Below, one piece after another: positions 30,518 through 40,357 of a stretch of DNA of 64,000 nucleotides. Source of the stretch: Budvicia diplopodorum (GTDB taxonomy: Bacteria > Pseudomonadota > Gammaproteobacteria > Enterobacterales > Enterobacteriaceae); contig NZ_WOYF01000016.1 of NCBI RefSeq assembly GCF_009800925.1, positions 1-64,000 on the forward strand, read 5' to 3'. The notes beneath the pieces were generated by a model. That model did not search any database. It was not told the origin of the DNA and worked only from the letters and a program-made list of their open reading frames with translations. The first letter of the stretch is position 1. Every line of letters starts with the position of its first letter. The position numbers and the translations under genes are program-made.

Positions 30518-31849
30518 ATGTTAAACAGTCTATTACTAATTATTTTATTGATCGCGATAAGCGCGTTCTTTTCATTTGCCGAAATTTCATTAGCAGCATC
30601 ACGTAAAATGAAGCTAAAAATGATGGTCGACGAAGGCAACATCAACGCAGAGCGCGTTTTAAAACTACAAGAAACTCCCGGCATTTTCTTTACCGTAGTA
30701 CAAATTGGTATCAATGCCGTCGCTATTTTAGGCGGTATCGTCGGGGATTCCGCTTTCTCGCCATTTTTAACCGACCTGTTTAGCCGTTTCATGGAACCGG
30801 TACTTGCAGAGCAGCTCGGCTTTATCGTCTCATTTACTATCGTCACCAGCCTATTTATTCTGTTTGCAGACTTAACGCCTAAGCGTATCGGTATGACATC
30901 TCCGGAAGTGGTAGCCGTACGGATTATCAATCTAATGCGTTTTTGTATTGCCCTATTCCGCCCGCTGGTTTGGATATTCAATGGGATGGCGACGCTAATC
31001 TGTCGGCTACTCAAGGTGCCAATGGTACGTAATGACAACATTACCTCTGACGATGTCTATGCCGTGTTCGAAGCCGGAGCGCTGGCTGGGGTGTTACGTA
31101 AGCAGGAACATGAGTTAATCGAAAACGTATTTGAATTAGAGTCCAGAACGGTGCCTTCGTCGATGACGGCCCGTGAACACGTGGTTTATTTCGACCTTAA
31201 CGAACAAGAAGATCAGATTAAAGACAAAATCGCCAATTATCCCCACTCCAAGTTTTTAGTGTGTAATGGCTCTATCGATCAAATCATCGGCTACGTCGAT
31301 TCCAAAGATCTGCTGATTCGCGTATTGAGTAATCAAAGCCTGACGCTCACTCTCAAAGGCGGCGTTCATATTCATACCCCGCTCATCGTGCCGGACACGT
31401 TAACGTTATCTGAAACGCTGGAAAGCTTTAAACTCGCCGGAGAAGATTTTGCCGTTATTCTCAATGAATATGCTCTGGTGGTGGGAATTATTACGCTAAA
31501 AGACGTGATGACTACGCTGATGGGCGACTTGATTGGCCCCGGTCAGGAAGAGCAGATTGTGGCCCGTGACGAAAACTCATGGCTGGTAGATGGTGCGACC
31601 CCCATTGATGACGTAATGCGAGTGATGTCGATTGATGATTTCCCGCAGTCCGACAACTATGAAACTATCGGCGGCTTCATGATGTTTATGCTGCGCAAAA
31701 TTCCAAAGCGTACGGATTCAGTCAAACATGCCGGATTTAAATTTGAAGTGGTTGATATCGATAGCTATAAGATTGATCAGCTGCTGGTTACCCGCATTGA
31801 AAACAAGGTGATTCCAGTAGCGATAGAAGAAAGTAAAAAAGTGGACTAA
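30518..31849 (+). CDS. ytfL: CNNM/CorC-type transporter YtfL (PaeA)
   Basis: The 443-aa protein (E. coli 447) has an N-terminal DUF21/CNNM membrane domain with three or four helices (for example LLLIILLIAISAFFSFAEIS). Paired CBS domains follow (about 205-330), then a C-terminal CorC_HlyC domain. The E. coli counterpart is linked to cadaverine/putrescine export and resistance, so a polyamine role is likely but inferred. It follows msrA in the same direction, with a hairpin in between. Confidence 0.92.
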   Translation: MLNSLLLIILLIAISAFFSFAEISLAASRKMKLKMMVDEGNINAERVLKLQETPGIFFTVVQIGINAVAILGGIVGDSAFSPFLTDLFSRFMEPVLAEQLGFIVSFTIVTSLFILFADLTPKRIGMTSPEVVAVRIINLMRFCIALFRPLVWIFNGMATLICRLLKVPMVRNDNITSDDVYAVFEAGALAGVLRKQEHELIENVFELESRTVPSSMTAREHVVYFDLNEQEDQIKDKIANYPHSKFLVCNGSIDQIIGYVDSKDLLIRVLSNQSLTLTLKGGVHIHTPLIVPDTLTLSETLESFKLAGEDFAVILNEYALVVGIITLKDVMTTLMGDLIGPGQEEQIVARDENSWLVDGATPIDDVMRVMSIDDFPQSDNYETIGGFMMFMLRKIPKRTDSVKHAGFKFEVVDIDSYKIDQLLVTRIENKVIPVAIEESKKVD

Positions 31850-31882
31850 CTCGTAGTGCGAAATCGCTAAACCTTAAAACAC

Positions 31883-31912
31883 AAAATGGCCATCTGAAAG
31901 GATGGCCATTTT
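31883..31912. terminator. Bidirectional terminator between ytfL and ytfK
   Basis: AAAATGGCCATC (31883-31894) and GATGGCCATTTT (31901-31912) form a perfect 12-bp stem with a 6-nt loop between convergent genes. Confidence 0.88.
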
Positions 31913-31920
31913 ATTCACCG

Positions 31921-32127
31921 TCAGGCAAATTGGGCCCGCAACTCTCTTACTTCACGGTTTACCTCAGCCATAACGCTGAAGTGAAGCTTATCACATACCT
32001 TTGGAAGCAAAATTTTTCCCATGTCAAACTCAAAGGCACCAATACCTTTGATATACAACCGCCCACGGAATAGAGTCTTCACATACAAAGCAACCCGCTG
32101 CGGATTGTAACTAGGGAAGATTTTCAT
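31921..32127 (-). CDS. ytfK: YtfK, stringent-response modulator of SpoT
   Basis: The 68-aa product equals E. coli YtfK, which binds SpoT and favours (p)ppGpp accumulation during phosphate or fatty-acid starvation. Shared blocks are [34 protein letters not shown] and [18 protein letters not shown] strong GGAGGGCG ribosome site precedes the ATG. The 248 bases upstream, up to cysQ, contain no other gene I can support. Confidence 0.94.
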   Translation of the reverse strand: MKIFPSYNPQRVALYVKTLFRGRLYIKGIGAFEFDMGKILLPKVCDKLHFSVMAEVNREVRELRAQFA

Positions 32128-32375
32128 TTTACGCCCTCCATCATTGTTTTTAGCTTAACACCACTATAGCTGTAGCCACGAAATGACCCGATAGTGGCGT
32201 GAGCTATTACATTTAGTTAACACTACAATCGCATCCGTATATAGCTTCTTTAATGTTATTTACACTATCAGCCATAATACCGACTCGATGACGAACACCA
32301 TTAACTATAGAAACAAATCGAGGATCTATCGAATAAAAAACTAACAAATAAATTTATTTCAATATATAAGACCAA

Positions 32376-33152
32376 TTAGCTCCATTTATTCCGCGGGTTA
32401 GCCGACACATAAAAACCGGGATTAATAAAAGACTCCACGGGAGAATAGTCCAAACTGACATCATCCCAATTGTTCACCTGCAGGCCCGCTGCTAACGCAA
32501 TGGCATGCCCGGCAGCGGTATCCCAAATACAGGTCGGCCCAAAGCGCGGATAAATCTGAGCGTTCCCTTCCGCCACTAAACAAAACTTAAGCGATGACCC
32601 GACGGCCATCGTCTCATACTGCCCCAATGAAGAAAGAAAATCCTCCAGTTGTTGGTCTCTATGCGATCGACTGCACACTACGTTTGGCGGATAAGCACGT
32701 TTGGCCTTAATTTCCTTGCGTTTACCGTTAGACTCTTTCCAAGCGACGTTATTCTCAGCGGCGTATAGCAGGTCAAGCACCGGCGCATAGACCACGCCCA
32801 TAACCGGAATGCCGTTATTAATCAGAGCAATATTTACCGTAAATTCACCGTTGTGGCTGAGGAATTCTTTGGTGCCATCCAGCGGATCGACTAACCAGTA
32901 GCGCTGCCAGTGACGACGAATTTCCCAATCCTGAGGCGCTTCTTCTGAAAGTATGGGGATATCTGGCGTAAGGGTAGTCAGGCCTTGAACGATCAAACGA
33001 TGAGCAGCCAAATCCGCAGCCGTTACCGGAGAATGGTCGGACTTCAAGCTGGCTTCAACCGGTTTATCTCCCTGATAGATAGCCATAATAGCGTCCCCGG
33101 CCTCACGGGATAAAAGACAGATTGCCTCCAGCATTTCAGATAACCGATGCAT
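32376..33152 (-). CDS. cysQ: 3'(2'),5'-bisphosphate nucleotidase
   Basis: CysQ hydrolyses PAP (3'-phosphoadenosine 5'-phosphate) produced in sulfate assimilation. It belongs to the inositol monophosphatase superfamily. The 258-aa product contains both metal/phosphate motifs, [13 protein letters not shown] and [15 protein letters not shown], plus LSEEAP. The chosen ATG 33152 has an AGGT site; ATG 33134 (252 aa) would match E. coli CysQ (246 aa) more closely but lacks a ribosome site. Confidence 0.95.
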   Translation of the reverse strand: MHRLSEMLEAICLLSREAGDAIMAIYQGDKPVEASLKSDHSPVTAADLAAHRLIVQGLTTLTPDIPILSEEAPQDWEIRRHWQRYWLVDPLDGTKEFLSHNGEFTVNIALINNGIPVMGVVYAPVLDLLYAAENNVAWKESNGKRKEIKAKRAYPPNVVCSRSHRDQQLEDFLSSLGQYETMAVGSSLKFCLVAEGNAQIYPRFGPTCIWDTAAGHAIALAAGLQVNNWDDVSLDYSPVESFINPGFYVSANPRNKWS

Positions 33153-33358
33153 GATAAATACCTATATTGCCATTCAAATTATTAATACCCAGATTAGCTA
33201 TTTTTTTCGCAATAGCCAGTGTGTTAACGGCATGACTTATTACTAAATAGTATTACCCACCCCAAAAGGTAGAGCAGGGAAACTTAGCCTTATTTATCGG
33301 AAATTTAGCTAACATAGAATAAAAAAAGAGCGGATTACGCACAGCGTAGTCATTACAT

Positions 33359-33386
33359 AAAAAAACGCCGGCATCGCCAGCGTTTT
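33359..33386 (-). terminator. Terminator after fklB
   Basis: On the minus strand AACGCTGGC-GAT-GCCGGCGTT (one G-T pair) is followed by TTTTTT, 20 bases beyond the fklB stop. Confidence 0.85.
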
Positions 33387-33407
33387 CTATTTAAAGATCG
33401 TCAATTG

Positions 33408-34028
33408 CTACAGAATTTCTATCAGTTCGACGTCAAATATTAATGTACTAAACGGTGGAATCGCCGCGCCAGCGCCACGCTCACCATAAGCCAGATTATG
33501 AGGAATGGTTAATTTCCATTTAGAACCAACAGGCATCAGGGTTAAAGCTTCAATCCAGCCAGCGATAACGCCGCTAACTGCAAATTCTGCCGGCTCACCG
33601 CGCTGTATTGAACTATCAAATACGGTTCCGTCAGTCAGCATGCCTGCATAATGAACGCGCACGCGATCCTGGCGGGAAGGAACTGCTCCCTCGCCCTTAG
33701 CCAGCACTTCAAACTGCAGGCCAGACTCGGTGACGTTTACTTCACAACGCTTGGCATTATCTTCCAGAAAGCGGACACCATCTTCAGCCATTTGCTTTTG
33801 TTTCTCAATACGCGCTTTATCAGCACGCTCATGAATTTCACGCAGAGCACGGTGAACGGCGTCAACCGGTACTGACGGGTGATTGCCGTTTAGTGCGTCA
33901 GTTAGACCGGCTAATAGAGCTTCAGGCTGTAAACCTTCTAATCCGGACTCTTGTAACTGCTGCCCCACTTGTAAACCAATGCCATAGCTGGCCTGAGATT
34001 CTACGCAATCAAAAGATGGCTTAGTCAT
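33408..34028 (-). CDS. fklB: FKBP-type peptidyl-prolyl isomerase (FKBP22)
   Basis: FklB catalyses proline cis-trans isomerisation. The 206-aa product equals E. coli length and has no signal peptide. Residues 1-115 form the helical dimerisation domain starting [12 protein letters not shown]. Residues about 120-206 form the FKBP domain with [30 protein letters not shown] and [32 protein letters not shown] ribosome site is present. Confidence 0.97.
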   Translation of the reverse strand: MTKPSFDCVESQASYGIGLQVGQQLQESGLEGLQPEALLAGLTDALNGNHPSVPVDAVHRALREIHERADKARIEKQKQMAEDGVRFLEDNAKRCEVNVTESGLQFEVLAKGEGAVPSRQDRVRVHYAGMLTDGTVFDSSIQRGEPAEFAVSGVIAGWIEALTLMPVGSKWKLTIPHNLAYGERGAGAAIPPFSTLIFDVELIEIL

Positions 34029-34130
34029 CGTTTTTCCTTAGGATCGATAAAATAAAAATGAAGCATAGCACAGCATACTTTTAGGAAAAATTTAGATCGC
34101 TAAAAATACACAAACACACCAAATTAACAA

Positions 34131-35336
34131 CTATTCGGAAAGCTCAACGTTAGCTCGCTCAATACTTCGTTTACTCAGCAGCCAGACAATAATCCCCAAC
34201 AGGCTCAAAATACCGCCGACAACAGAAACGCCTATCCATTGAGCATATTGATACGCAGCGGCTGAAATCAATGAGCCAAACGCTCCGCCAATAAAATAGC
34301 TCGTCATATAACCAGCCGTCAGGCGGCTGCGGGCTTCCGGCATCATGCGATAAATCATAGTCTGATTAGTCACATGAACGGCCTGAACGGCCAGATCGAG
34401 TACGATAATCCCGACCAACAGCGCCCAAAGAGAATATTGCCCAAAAGCGACCAGTAGCCATGAGCTAAATAATAATAATAGGCCAACTGTGGTAGTCCGT
34501 CCTGATTTTCCCCGATCGGCTAAGCGGCCAGCACCGTTTGCGGCCAGTGCACCGGCCGCACCCACTAATCCAAACAGTCCTATAACTGCTTCAGAGTAGT
34601 GATAGGGGCCACCGGCCAGTAGAAAAGCCATTGAGGTCCAGAGCACGCTGAAATTAGCAAAGGATAAAGCGCCCAGCAACGCTCTGGTTCGTAATGTGGC
34701 GTTGTGCGTAAATAGAAAGATAATAGAGACCAGCAGCTGAGGGTAGTTCAATCCGCTGTGCTGTTTATAGCGAGGTAGGGCTCGCCATAAAATCAGGGCC
34801 ATCAGTATCATTAGCCCACTGGCAACCCAATAAACCGTACGCCACCCGCCCAATGACGCCAGTAATCCAGCAACCGTTCGGGCCAATAAAATCCCCAACA
34901 GCAATCCGCTCATAATCATGCCGACCACTTTTCCGCGTTTTTCAGGCGAAGCCAGCGTAGCCGCCAAAGGAACCAGGATTTGGGCGACCACGGAGAATAG
35001 CCCGGTCAGCGCCGTGCCAACAATCACCCACAAAATGGTAGAAGACAGCGCAGTGATCAACAGCCCTGCGGCAGAAAGCAGCGTCATCAATACGATCAAA
35101 CCCCGGCGCTCAAACATATCACCGAGAGGAACAATGAACATCAGCCCGGCAGCATAGCCTAACTGAGCGGCGGTAACAATAAACCCAGCCTGGCTCACGG
35201 TAAGCTCAAAGTTACTCGCGATAGTCTCCAGCAGAGGCTGAGCATAATAGTTACTGGCAACGGCCAGACCGGTGGCGATCGACATCAGGACGATGAGGGC
35301 CGGCGTTAATGATTTATTAACCGTATTTTGATTCAT
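34131..35336 (-). CDS. MFS-family efflux-type transporter
   Basis: The 401-aa protein has about 12 membrane helices in two halves and the MFS loop 2-3 motif as PLGDMFERRGLIVLM (about 71-85). It also has GRLADRGKSGR between helices 8 and 9. The N-terminal GLAVASNYYAQPLLETIA resembles the YgaY-type MFS group of unknown substrate. E. coli has no MFS gene next to fklB, so it is accessory here. The substrate is unknown. No terminator or linked regulator is obvious. Confidence 0.85.
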   Translation of the reverse strand: MNQNTVNKSLTPALIVLMSIATGLAVASNYYAQPLLETIASNFELTVSQAGFIVTAAQLGYAAGLMFIVPLGDMFERRGLIVLMTLLSAAGLLITALSSTILWVIVGTALTGLFSVVAQILVPLAATLASPEKRGKVVGMIMSGLLLGILLARTVAGLLASLGGWRTVYWVASGLMILMALILWRALPRYKQHSGLNYPQLLVSIIFLFTHNATLRTRALLGALSFANFSVLWTSMAFLLAGGPYHYSEAVIGLFGLVGAAGALAANGAGRLADRGKSGRTTTVGLLLLFSSWLLVAFGQYSLWALLVGIIVLDLAVQAVHVTNQTMIYRMMPEARSRLTAGYMTSYFIGGAFGSLISAAAYQYAQWIGVSVVGGILSLLGIIVWLLSKRSIERANVELSE

Positions 35337-35672
35337 AATCTAGATTCTTAACGTGACAATATCTTCAGTATCCGGCAGTTTCAGCAATTCTTACAGCGTA
35401 AATTTAAAACAGCCTACCTACGATCTGGCGGCTGCTCGGGAACAACGCTTTCAAACGCAATCAGGTACTGACTTCAATCAGTAAGAACCCACATTCAGGT
35501 TAACTAAAGTGGATAGTCGATAACTTGAGGAAACTTAGAGTAGCCGATATATATTATTTACATACGCTAGGTAATTCGCTCTATTATGGATAAGATAACG
35601 CCAGAGCAACACTCGTTTTTATGATTTTTGCAGATTGCTAAACGCTTAACAAAGTAAGGATGGAGTGGAGTA
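35337..35672. other. Intergenic region upstream of the MFS gene and ytfB
   Basis: This 336-base divergent spacer must hold both promoters. I see no open frame, no clear -35/-10 pair with good spacing, and no notable inverted repeat. Confidence 0.5.
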
Positions 35673-36353
35673 ATGCAGGTAAACAGAGGCAGAAAAAGAG
35701 CATCCATAAACAGTCAGCCAATAAAAGTCGGGTTATCAAAACTGTGGCATCTGTCTGACAGCTTTGACTGGATGTCTCCGCTACCTTATCCACATCGCCG
35801 GGGTATTATACTGGCGACGCTATTACTGCTTATCGCCTTCTTCTGGCCCAGCTCGGTACCAGACGTCCAAACAGGTAGCAATCCGGCTACCCCGGTTGAT
35901 ACTGCTGCCACTACTGGGCAAAACCAGCCGCCTAGCTCAAATACGGCAGAACCCCATAACGCTGACCAGACTCCAGCAATAGAGCCGCCAGCGCAGCAAA
36001 ATACGCAAACAGCGCTTTCACCGCCGCCTCTCCAGCCAGAACAAACGCAGCCGGCAGAGCAAATAAGCTCAACGACTCCGGCAGATGCAGGGCAATGGAA
36101 AGAGTTCACGGTTCAGAAAGGCCACACGCTGACACAATTATTCAGAGACAATAACTATACGGTGTCTGATGCATTCTTGATGGCAAGGGTTGAAGGTCAG
36201 GGTCGGCCGATTAATGAACTTCAGGTTGGCCAAAAAATCAAAGTTAGAGTAGCTCACGATCGGCAGGTCACGGCGCTGGAAGTAGAACTTACGCCGAACA
36301 GGTCCGCGTTATTTATCCGACAAAGTAACGGTAGTTTTAAACGTGAACGCTAA
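35673..36353 (+). CDS. ytfB: OapA-family cell-division/surface protein YtfB
   Basis: The 226-aa protein has a short cytoplasmic N-terminus (about 1-44), one membrane helix (RGIILATLLLLIAFFWPSS, about 44-62), a long proline/glutamine/threonine-rich linker (about 65-145) and a C-terminal OapA/LysM-like domain (EFTVQKGHTLTQLFRDNNY to the end). This matches E. coli YtfB (212 aa), which localises to the division site and binds glycan. Its position next to fklB is also as in E. coli. The gene overlaps the following convergent DUF488 gene by 17 bases. Confidence 0.9.
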   Translation: MQVNRGRKRASINSQPIKVGLSKLWHLSDSFDWMSPLPYPHRRGIILATLLLLIAFFWPSSVPDVQTGSNPATPVDTAATTGQNQPPSSNTAEPHNADQTPAIEPPAQQNTQTALSPPPLQPEQTQPAEQISSTTPADAGQWKEFTVQKGHTLTQLFRDNNYTVSDAFLMARVEGQGRPINELQVGQKIKVRVAHDRQVTALEVELTPNRSALFIRQSNGSFKRER

Positions 36354-36708
36354 GTTTCTGTTGTAAAAAATCCCGCAACACCACGGCCTGATTATGTATC
36401 CTGTCTTTATTAGCAAACAGCAGCGTCACTAGTTTTCCCTGTCGTAATAGCTCTACGAGAGGTAGCCAATCGTCACTCGCCTCCAGCTCAGCAAGATATA
36501 GCACGCGAAACTCCGGCCAGCGGTTAGGATCGTCATGAACCCAGCGCCGCAGGTCTGCACTAGGCGCGATACTTTTTAGCCAAGGTACGCCGGTCAGTCG
36601 GATCTTACTAATACCCCGTGGCCACAAGCGATCGACCAGAAAACTGTTTTCTGCCGCAGGAACCGGAATATCATAAACACGAACCAGTTGGATATTTTCA
36701 GTGGTCAT
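36337..36708 (-). CDS. DUF488 family protein (YeaO-like)
   Basis: The 123-aa protein carries the DUF488 signature FLVDRLWPRGISK (about 23-35), then LKSIAPSADLRRWVHDDP and the C-terminal VTLLFANKDRIHNQAVVL. It resembles E. coli YeaO (115 aa); function is not known. A good AAGGAAAACGAT site precedes ATG 36708. Its last codons overlap the 3' end of ytfB on the other strand. Confidence 0.85.
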   Translation of the reverse strand: MTTENIQLVRVYDIPVPAAENSFLVDRLWPRGISKIRLTGVPWLKSIAPSADLRRWVHDDPNRWPEFRVLYLAELEASDDWLPLVELLRQGKLVTLLFANKDRIHNQAVVLRDFLQQKLSVHV

Positions 36709-36791
36709 ATCGTTTTCCTTGTGCGATCTGGATTTCCCAATACCAATTCCAGTTTAAAGCCCTACAGTAAAAAATAAAAACCCTAAAAAGC

Positions 36792-36817
36792 AAAACGCCG
36801 ACATAAGCCGGCGTTTT
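36792..36817 (-). terminator. Terminator of the rpsF-priB-rpsR-rplI operon
   Basis: AAAACGCCG and CGGCGTTTT (36792-36800 and 36809-36817) form the stem, with a T run on each strand, 24 bases beyond rplI. Confidence 0.85.
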
Positions 36818-36841
36818 TTAACATGGTAAGAAAACTAAATA

Positions 36842-37294
36842 TTAGTCTTCAGCAACCACGATCACGTTCAGTTTAGCGAATACTTCGCTATGGACTTGGA
36901 AGCTAATTTCGTACTCACCAATGTTGCGTAAAACGCCATCTGGCAGACGAACTTCGCTCTTAGCCACTTCCACGCCTGCTGCAGTAACTGCATCAGAAAT
37001 GTCACGTGTACCGATAGAGCCAAACAGTTTTCCTTCATCGCCTGCTTTAGAAGCGATAGTCACGCTGCCCAGATTATTGATCTTAGCCGCGCGAGCTTCA
37101 GCTGCTGTCAGAACGCCAGCCAATTTGGCTTCTAATTCTGCACGGCGAGCTTCGAAGTACTCAACGTTTTTCTTGGTTGCCGGAACCGCTTTACCTTGCG
37201 GAACCAGATAGTTGCGAGCATAGCCCGACTTAACGTTAACTTGATCACCTAGGCTGCCTAAGTTAGCAACTTTATCAAGTAGAATAACTTGCAT
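36842..37294 (-). CDS. rplI: 50S ribosomal protein L9
   Basis: L9 is an elongated two-domain rRNA-binding protein that supports frame maintenance. The 150-aa product (E. coli 149) starts [19 protein letters not shown] with the signature [17 protein letters not shown]. The connecting helix and the C-terminal domain [18 protein letters not shown] follow. It is the last gene of its operon. Confidence 0.98.
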   Translation of the reverse strand: MQVILLDKVANLGSLGDQVNVKSGYARNYLVPQGKAVPATKKNVEYFEARRAELEAKLAGVLTAAEARAAKINNLGSVTIASKAGDEGKLFGSIGTRDISDAVTAAGVEVAKSEVRLPDGVLRNIGEYEISFQVHSEVFAKLNVIVVAED

Positions 37295-37330
37295 TACCGT
37301 ATCCTCTCTAAGTTCGTGGACAGTTGCCGA

Positions 37331-37883
<553 letters not shown>

Positions 37884-37889
37884 GTGCGA

Positions 37890-38288
37890 TTACTCTTCAG
37901 AATCCTCAACATCATCAGAATCATCAATGCTTTCTTCTGCGAAATCTTCACGACGCTCACGGCGTTCGTCTTTCGCTTTAACCATTGGTGAAGCTTCTGT
38001 TACGGCATGCTTAGTACGCATAACCATGTTACGGATAACGGCGTCGTTGAAACGGAAGTTAGTTTCCAGTTCATCGATCGCTTCCTGAGGTGCTTCAACG
38101 TTCAAAAGAACGTAGTGAGCTTTATGCAGTTTATTAATTGGATAAGCCAGTTGACGGCGGCCCCAATCTTCTAAACGGTGGATAGAACCACCTGCAGTTG
38201 TGATCGCACCGGTGTAACGTTCGATCATGCCTGGAACTTGTTCGCTTTGGTCTGGATGGACCATAAAGACGATTTCGTAATGACGCAT
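37890..38288 (-). CDS. rpsF: 30S ribosomal protein S6
   Basis: S6 pairs with S18 on the 30S platform. ATG 38288 gives 132 aa, [24 protein letters not shown] codon immediately before is in frame but AAGGAGCAATTG spacing favours the ATG. The C-terminal tail is rich in Glu, Asp and Ser, the segment modified by RimK in E. coli. It is first in the operon. Confidence 0.97.
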   Translation of the reverse strand: MRHYEIVFMVHPDQSEQVPGMIERYTGAITTAGGSIHRLEDWGRRQLAYPINKLHKAHYVLLNVEAPQEAIDELETNFRFNDAVIRNMVMRTKHAVTEASPMVKAKDERRERREDFAEESIDDSDDVEDSEE

Positions 38289-38327
38289 CAATTGCTCCTT
38301 ACGGATTATTCAGCCTCCTGTCAGGGT

Positions 38328-38373
38328 CAGCCGTGGCCCATGGAAGCAAGGAACGTGTTTAAGTGTACGGCTG
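38328..38373 (-). promoter_or_regulatory. Candidate S6:S18-binding leader of rpsF
   Basis: In the rpsF 5' leader CAGCCGT (minus strand, 38373-38367) pairs with ACGGCTG (38334-38328), closing a 33-nt loop just upstream of the ribosome site. Enterobacterial rpsF leaders are known to carry an RNA element that binds the S6:S18 complex and represses the operon. Position and CCG content fit, but I cannot verify the exact fold. Confidence 0.45.
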
Positions 38374-38388
38374 AAAAAATGACGGTGA

Positions 38389-38417
38389 ATTGTACGTTTA
38401 TGGCCTAGGAACTTCAA
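38389..38417 (-). promoter_or_regulatory. Promoter of the rpsF operon
   Basis: On the minus strand TTGAAG (38412-38417) and TACAAT (38389-38394) are separated by exactly 17 bases. Transcription would start near 38382, leaving a leader of about 95 nt. Confidence 0.65.
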
Positions 38418-38459
38418 GGAGATTCAGCTTTTCTTTTCAATTAGCCAAATCCCGTCATC

Positions 38460-38861
38460 TTAAGCCTGTGCCAACGCTTCGATTTCAAGCGCAGAATCGA
38501 AGTGCAGCCTGGCAACGCCGGCCACAATGCGTGCCGGGCGATGATCTCCAATCCATTGAGAATACAGCCGGTTAAACTCAGGCCATAGATTCATATCAAC
38601 AATATATATGCGCACCTGCACCAGCTTATCCTTACTGCTGCCTGAAGCCCTCAGGCAGGCATCGATATTAAACAGTACCTGTTCTACCTGTTCTGCAAAA
38701 GGCCTATCGCCCAGCGAACCCCCCTGTAGGCTAACCGGTAATTGGCCGGACAAATAGACCATACCGCCGCTGATGCAGGCATGTGAGTAATGCCCCCCCG
38801 GCTTGGAGAGTTCAGAACTATTAATACAGGAAATATCCTTTATTACCTTTGACTGATTCAT
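38460..38861 (-). CDS. RidA-family enamine/imine deaminase
   Basis: The 133-aa protein belongs to the RidA (YjgF/YER057c/UK114) family, whose members hydrolyse reactive enamine/imine intermediates released by PLP enzymes. The characteristic C-terminal segment RPARIVAGVARLHFDSALEIE contains the expected active-site Arg and Glu, and YLSGQLPVS is the conserved strand. It is 51 bases downstream of a PLP-dependent enzyme gene in the same direction, suggesting it detoxifies that enzyme's product. It is not the canonical chromosomal ridA location (pyrBI) seen in E. coli. Confidence 0.9.
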   Translation of the reverse strand: MNQSKVIKDISCINSSELSKPGGHYSHACISGGMVYLSGQLPVSLQGGSLGDRPFAEQVEQVLFNIDACLRASGSSKDKLVQVRIYIVDMNLWPEFNRLYSQWIGDHRPARIVAGVARLHFDSALEIEALAQA

Positions 38862-38912
38862 GTTGGTTAACCTAGTTTAGTGCGACCGAAGCAACGCTCC
38901 GACCTTTAGCCA

Positions 38913-40046
38913 TTAATTAAAGATCTCGTTCATCATTGCGGACGCTTTCAGCCCCGAGCCAGTCAGAATAACCACGGTGGTCTCACCCGGCTTAATGGTT
39001 CCCCGTTGAGTGAAAGCATCTATTGCTGCCGCGGCGGTTGAACTTGTTGGCTCGGCAAACAGTCCCATTGCGGCCAGCTTTTTCACCGCACGAATAATCT
39101 CATCCTCTGAAATACCAATAGTATCGCCGCCTGAACGCCGGATCGCAGACAGAACCTCTGCTAAACGAACCGGACTACGGATCGCAGTACCTTCAGCAAT
39201 AGTCGGGGCATACTCCGTCGCTACCAGCTCACAAGTACCGGCCTTAAACGTAGCGTCAATCGGAGAGCAGTTTGTCGGTTGAGCGATTAATAGCTTCGGT
39301 AATTTTTTTATCTGCCCTGCTGCCAATAGCTCACAAAAGCCAATATCACATCCCAGAACGTTACTGCCTGCACCGGTAGGAATAATAATGTTATCCGGTG
39401 CTTTAAAACCAAGATCTTCCCAGATTTCATACGCCAGAGACTTCGTTCCCTGCAGAAAAAACGGATGCCAGTTGTGGCTAGCATAAAAGGTATGCTTAGA
39501 CTGCCTGAGGGCTTCCTGCTCAGTCGCCTGACGCGATCCCGGTACACCCTGTACTTCAGCGCCAAACGAACGGCTTTGTAACAATTTACCCGCAGAGGTT
39601 GAATCAGGAGCCAAAATCTTGGCGTTAACGCCTGCGGCCGCGCAGAAAGCTGCTATGGCCGCCCCTCCGTTACCAGAACTATCTTCAATCAGCTCCTTGA
39701 CGCCTAACTGAGCCAGAAATGACACCATTACCGCCGCACCGCGATCTTTAAAGCTGCTGGTCGGGTTAAACCACTCCAGCTTGAACAGCACATCTGCGTT
39801 CCCCCAGCGCTTTTCCACCAAAGGTGTGCAACCTTCGCCTAAAGAAACCGGATGATGAATTTCAACCGGCAATGCCGCCTGATAGCGCCACAGCGAACGT
39901 TTTTTGGTTTCGATATCATCACGAGTGATACCAGCTAACGGTGTAATCATTAACGGCGCTCCGCGCTCGGAGCACCAGCGCAGATCGTCAATCGGATAAG
40001 ATAAGCCAAAGCGTTCATCAATATATTTGGGGGGATTTATTTTCAT
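38913..40046 (-). CDS. PLP-dependent fold-type II enzyme (threonine synthase/ammonia-lyase-like)
   Basis: ATG 40046 (MKINPPKYIDERFG) has a TTGGAGA site and gives 377 aa; 22 upstream codons are probably untranslated. The tryptophan-synthase-beta fold family is shown by TSSFKDRGA with the PLP lysine (about Lys100), the cofactor loop SSGNGGAAIAAF, IPTGAGSNVLG and the C-terminal ILTGSGLK. The layout resembles threonine synthase, but the gene is isolated from threonine genes. It is paired with RidA and divergent from a YheO/DauR-type regulator, which suggests catabolic beta-elimination or dehydration of an amino acid. The substrate is unknown. Confidence 0.82.
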   Translation of the reverse strand: MKINPPKYIDERFGLSYPIDDLRWCSERGAPLMITPLAGITRDDIETKKRSLWRYQAALPVEIHHPVSLGEGCTPLVEKRWGNADVLFKLEWFNPTSSFKDRGAAVMVSFLAQLGVKELIEDSSGNGGAAIAAFCAAAGVNAKILAPDSTSAGKLLQSRSFGAEVQGVPGSRQATEQEALRQSKHTFYASHNWHPFFLQGTKSLAYEIWEDLGFKAPDNIIIPTGAGSNVLGCDIGFCELLAAGQIKKLPKLLIAQPTNCSPIDATFKAGTCELVATEYAPTIAEGTAIRSPVRLAEVLSAIRRSGGDTIGISEDEIIRAVKKLAAMGLFAEPTSSTAAAAIDAFTQRGTIKPGETTVVILTGSGLKASAMMNEIFN

Positions 40047-40103
40047 ACGCGTATCTCCAAGAGGGCATACCACTAATTGAGTAACGGATAGAATGACGCC
40101 GCC

Positions 40104-40131
40104 AATATACAAAAAATAAATAGTTATACAA
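40104..40131 (-). promoter_or_regulatory. Probable promoter of the PLP enzyme-ridA operon
   Basis: On the minus strand TTGTAT (40126-40131) and TATATT (40104-40109) are separated by 16 bases, about 55 bases before ATG 40046. A separate TATAAT on the plus strand (40320-40325) may serve the divergent regulator, though its -35 is poor. The 311-base gap holds no open frame. Confidence 0.5.
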
Positions 40132-40357
40132 AGTGTTAAATAAATAATTAGCTATCGTCGTCACAAGAAGTAGACGACCGTTAAGAATGGTGGATGACTA
40201 AACGCGGCATATAAAACAAAGATTCTTACCGTTCTGGAGCCAGAGTCGTAGCTAGTCAATATCATTGCTGAATCTCACCAACATTTATCTCATGAAGCTA
40301 TAAATCATTTATCATATTGTATAATCTAGAACAAAAGGTAAACCGGATAACGCATCA

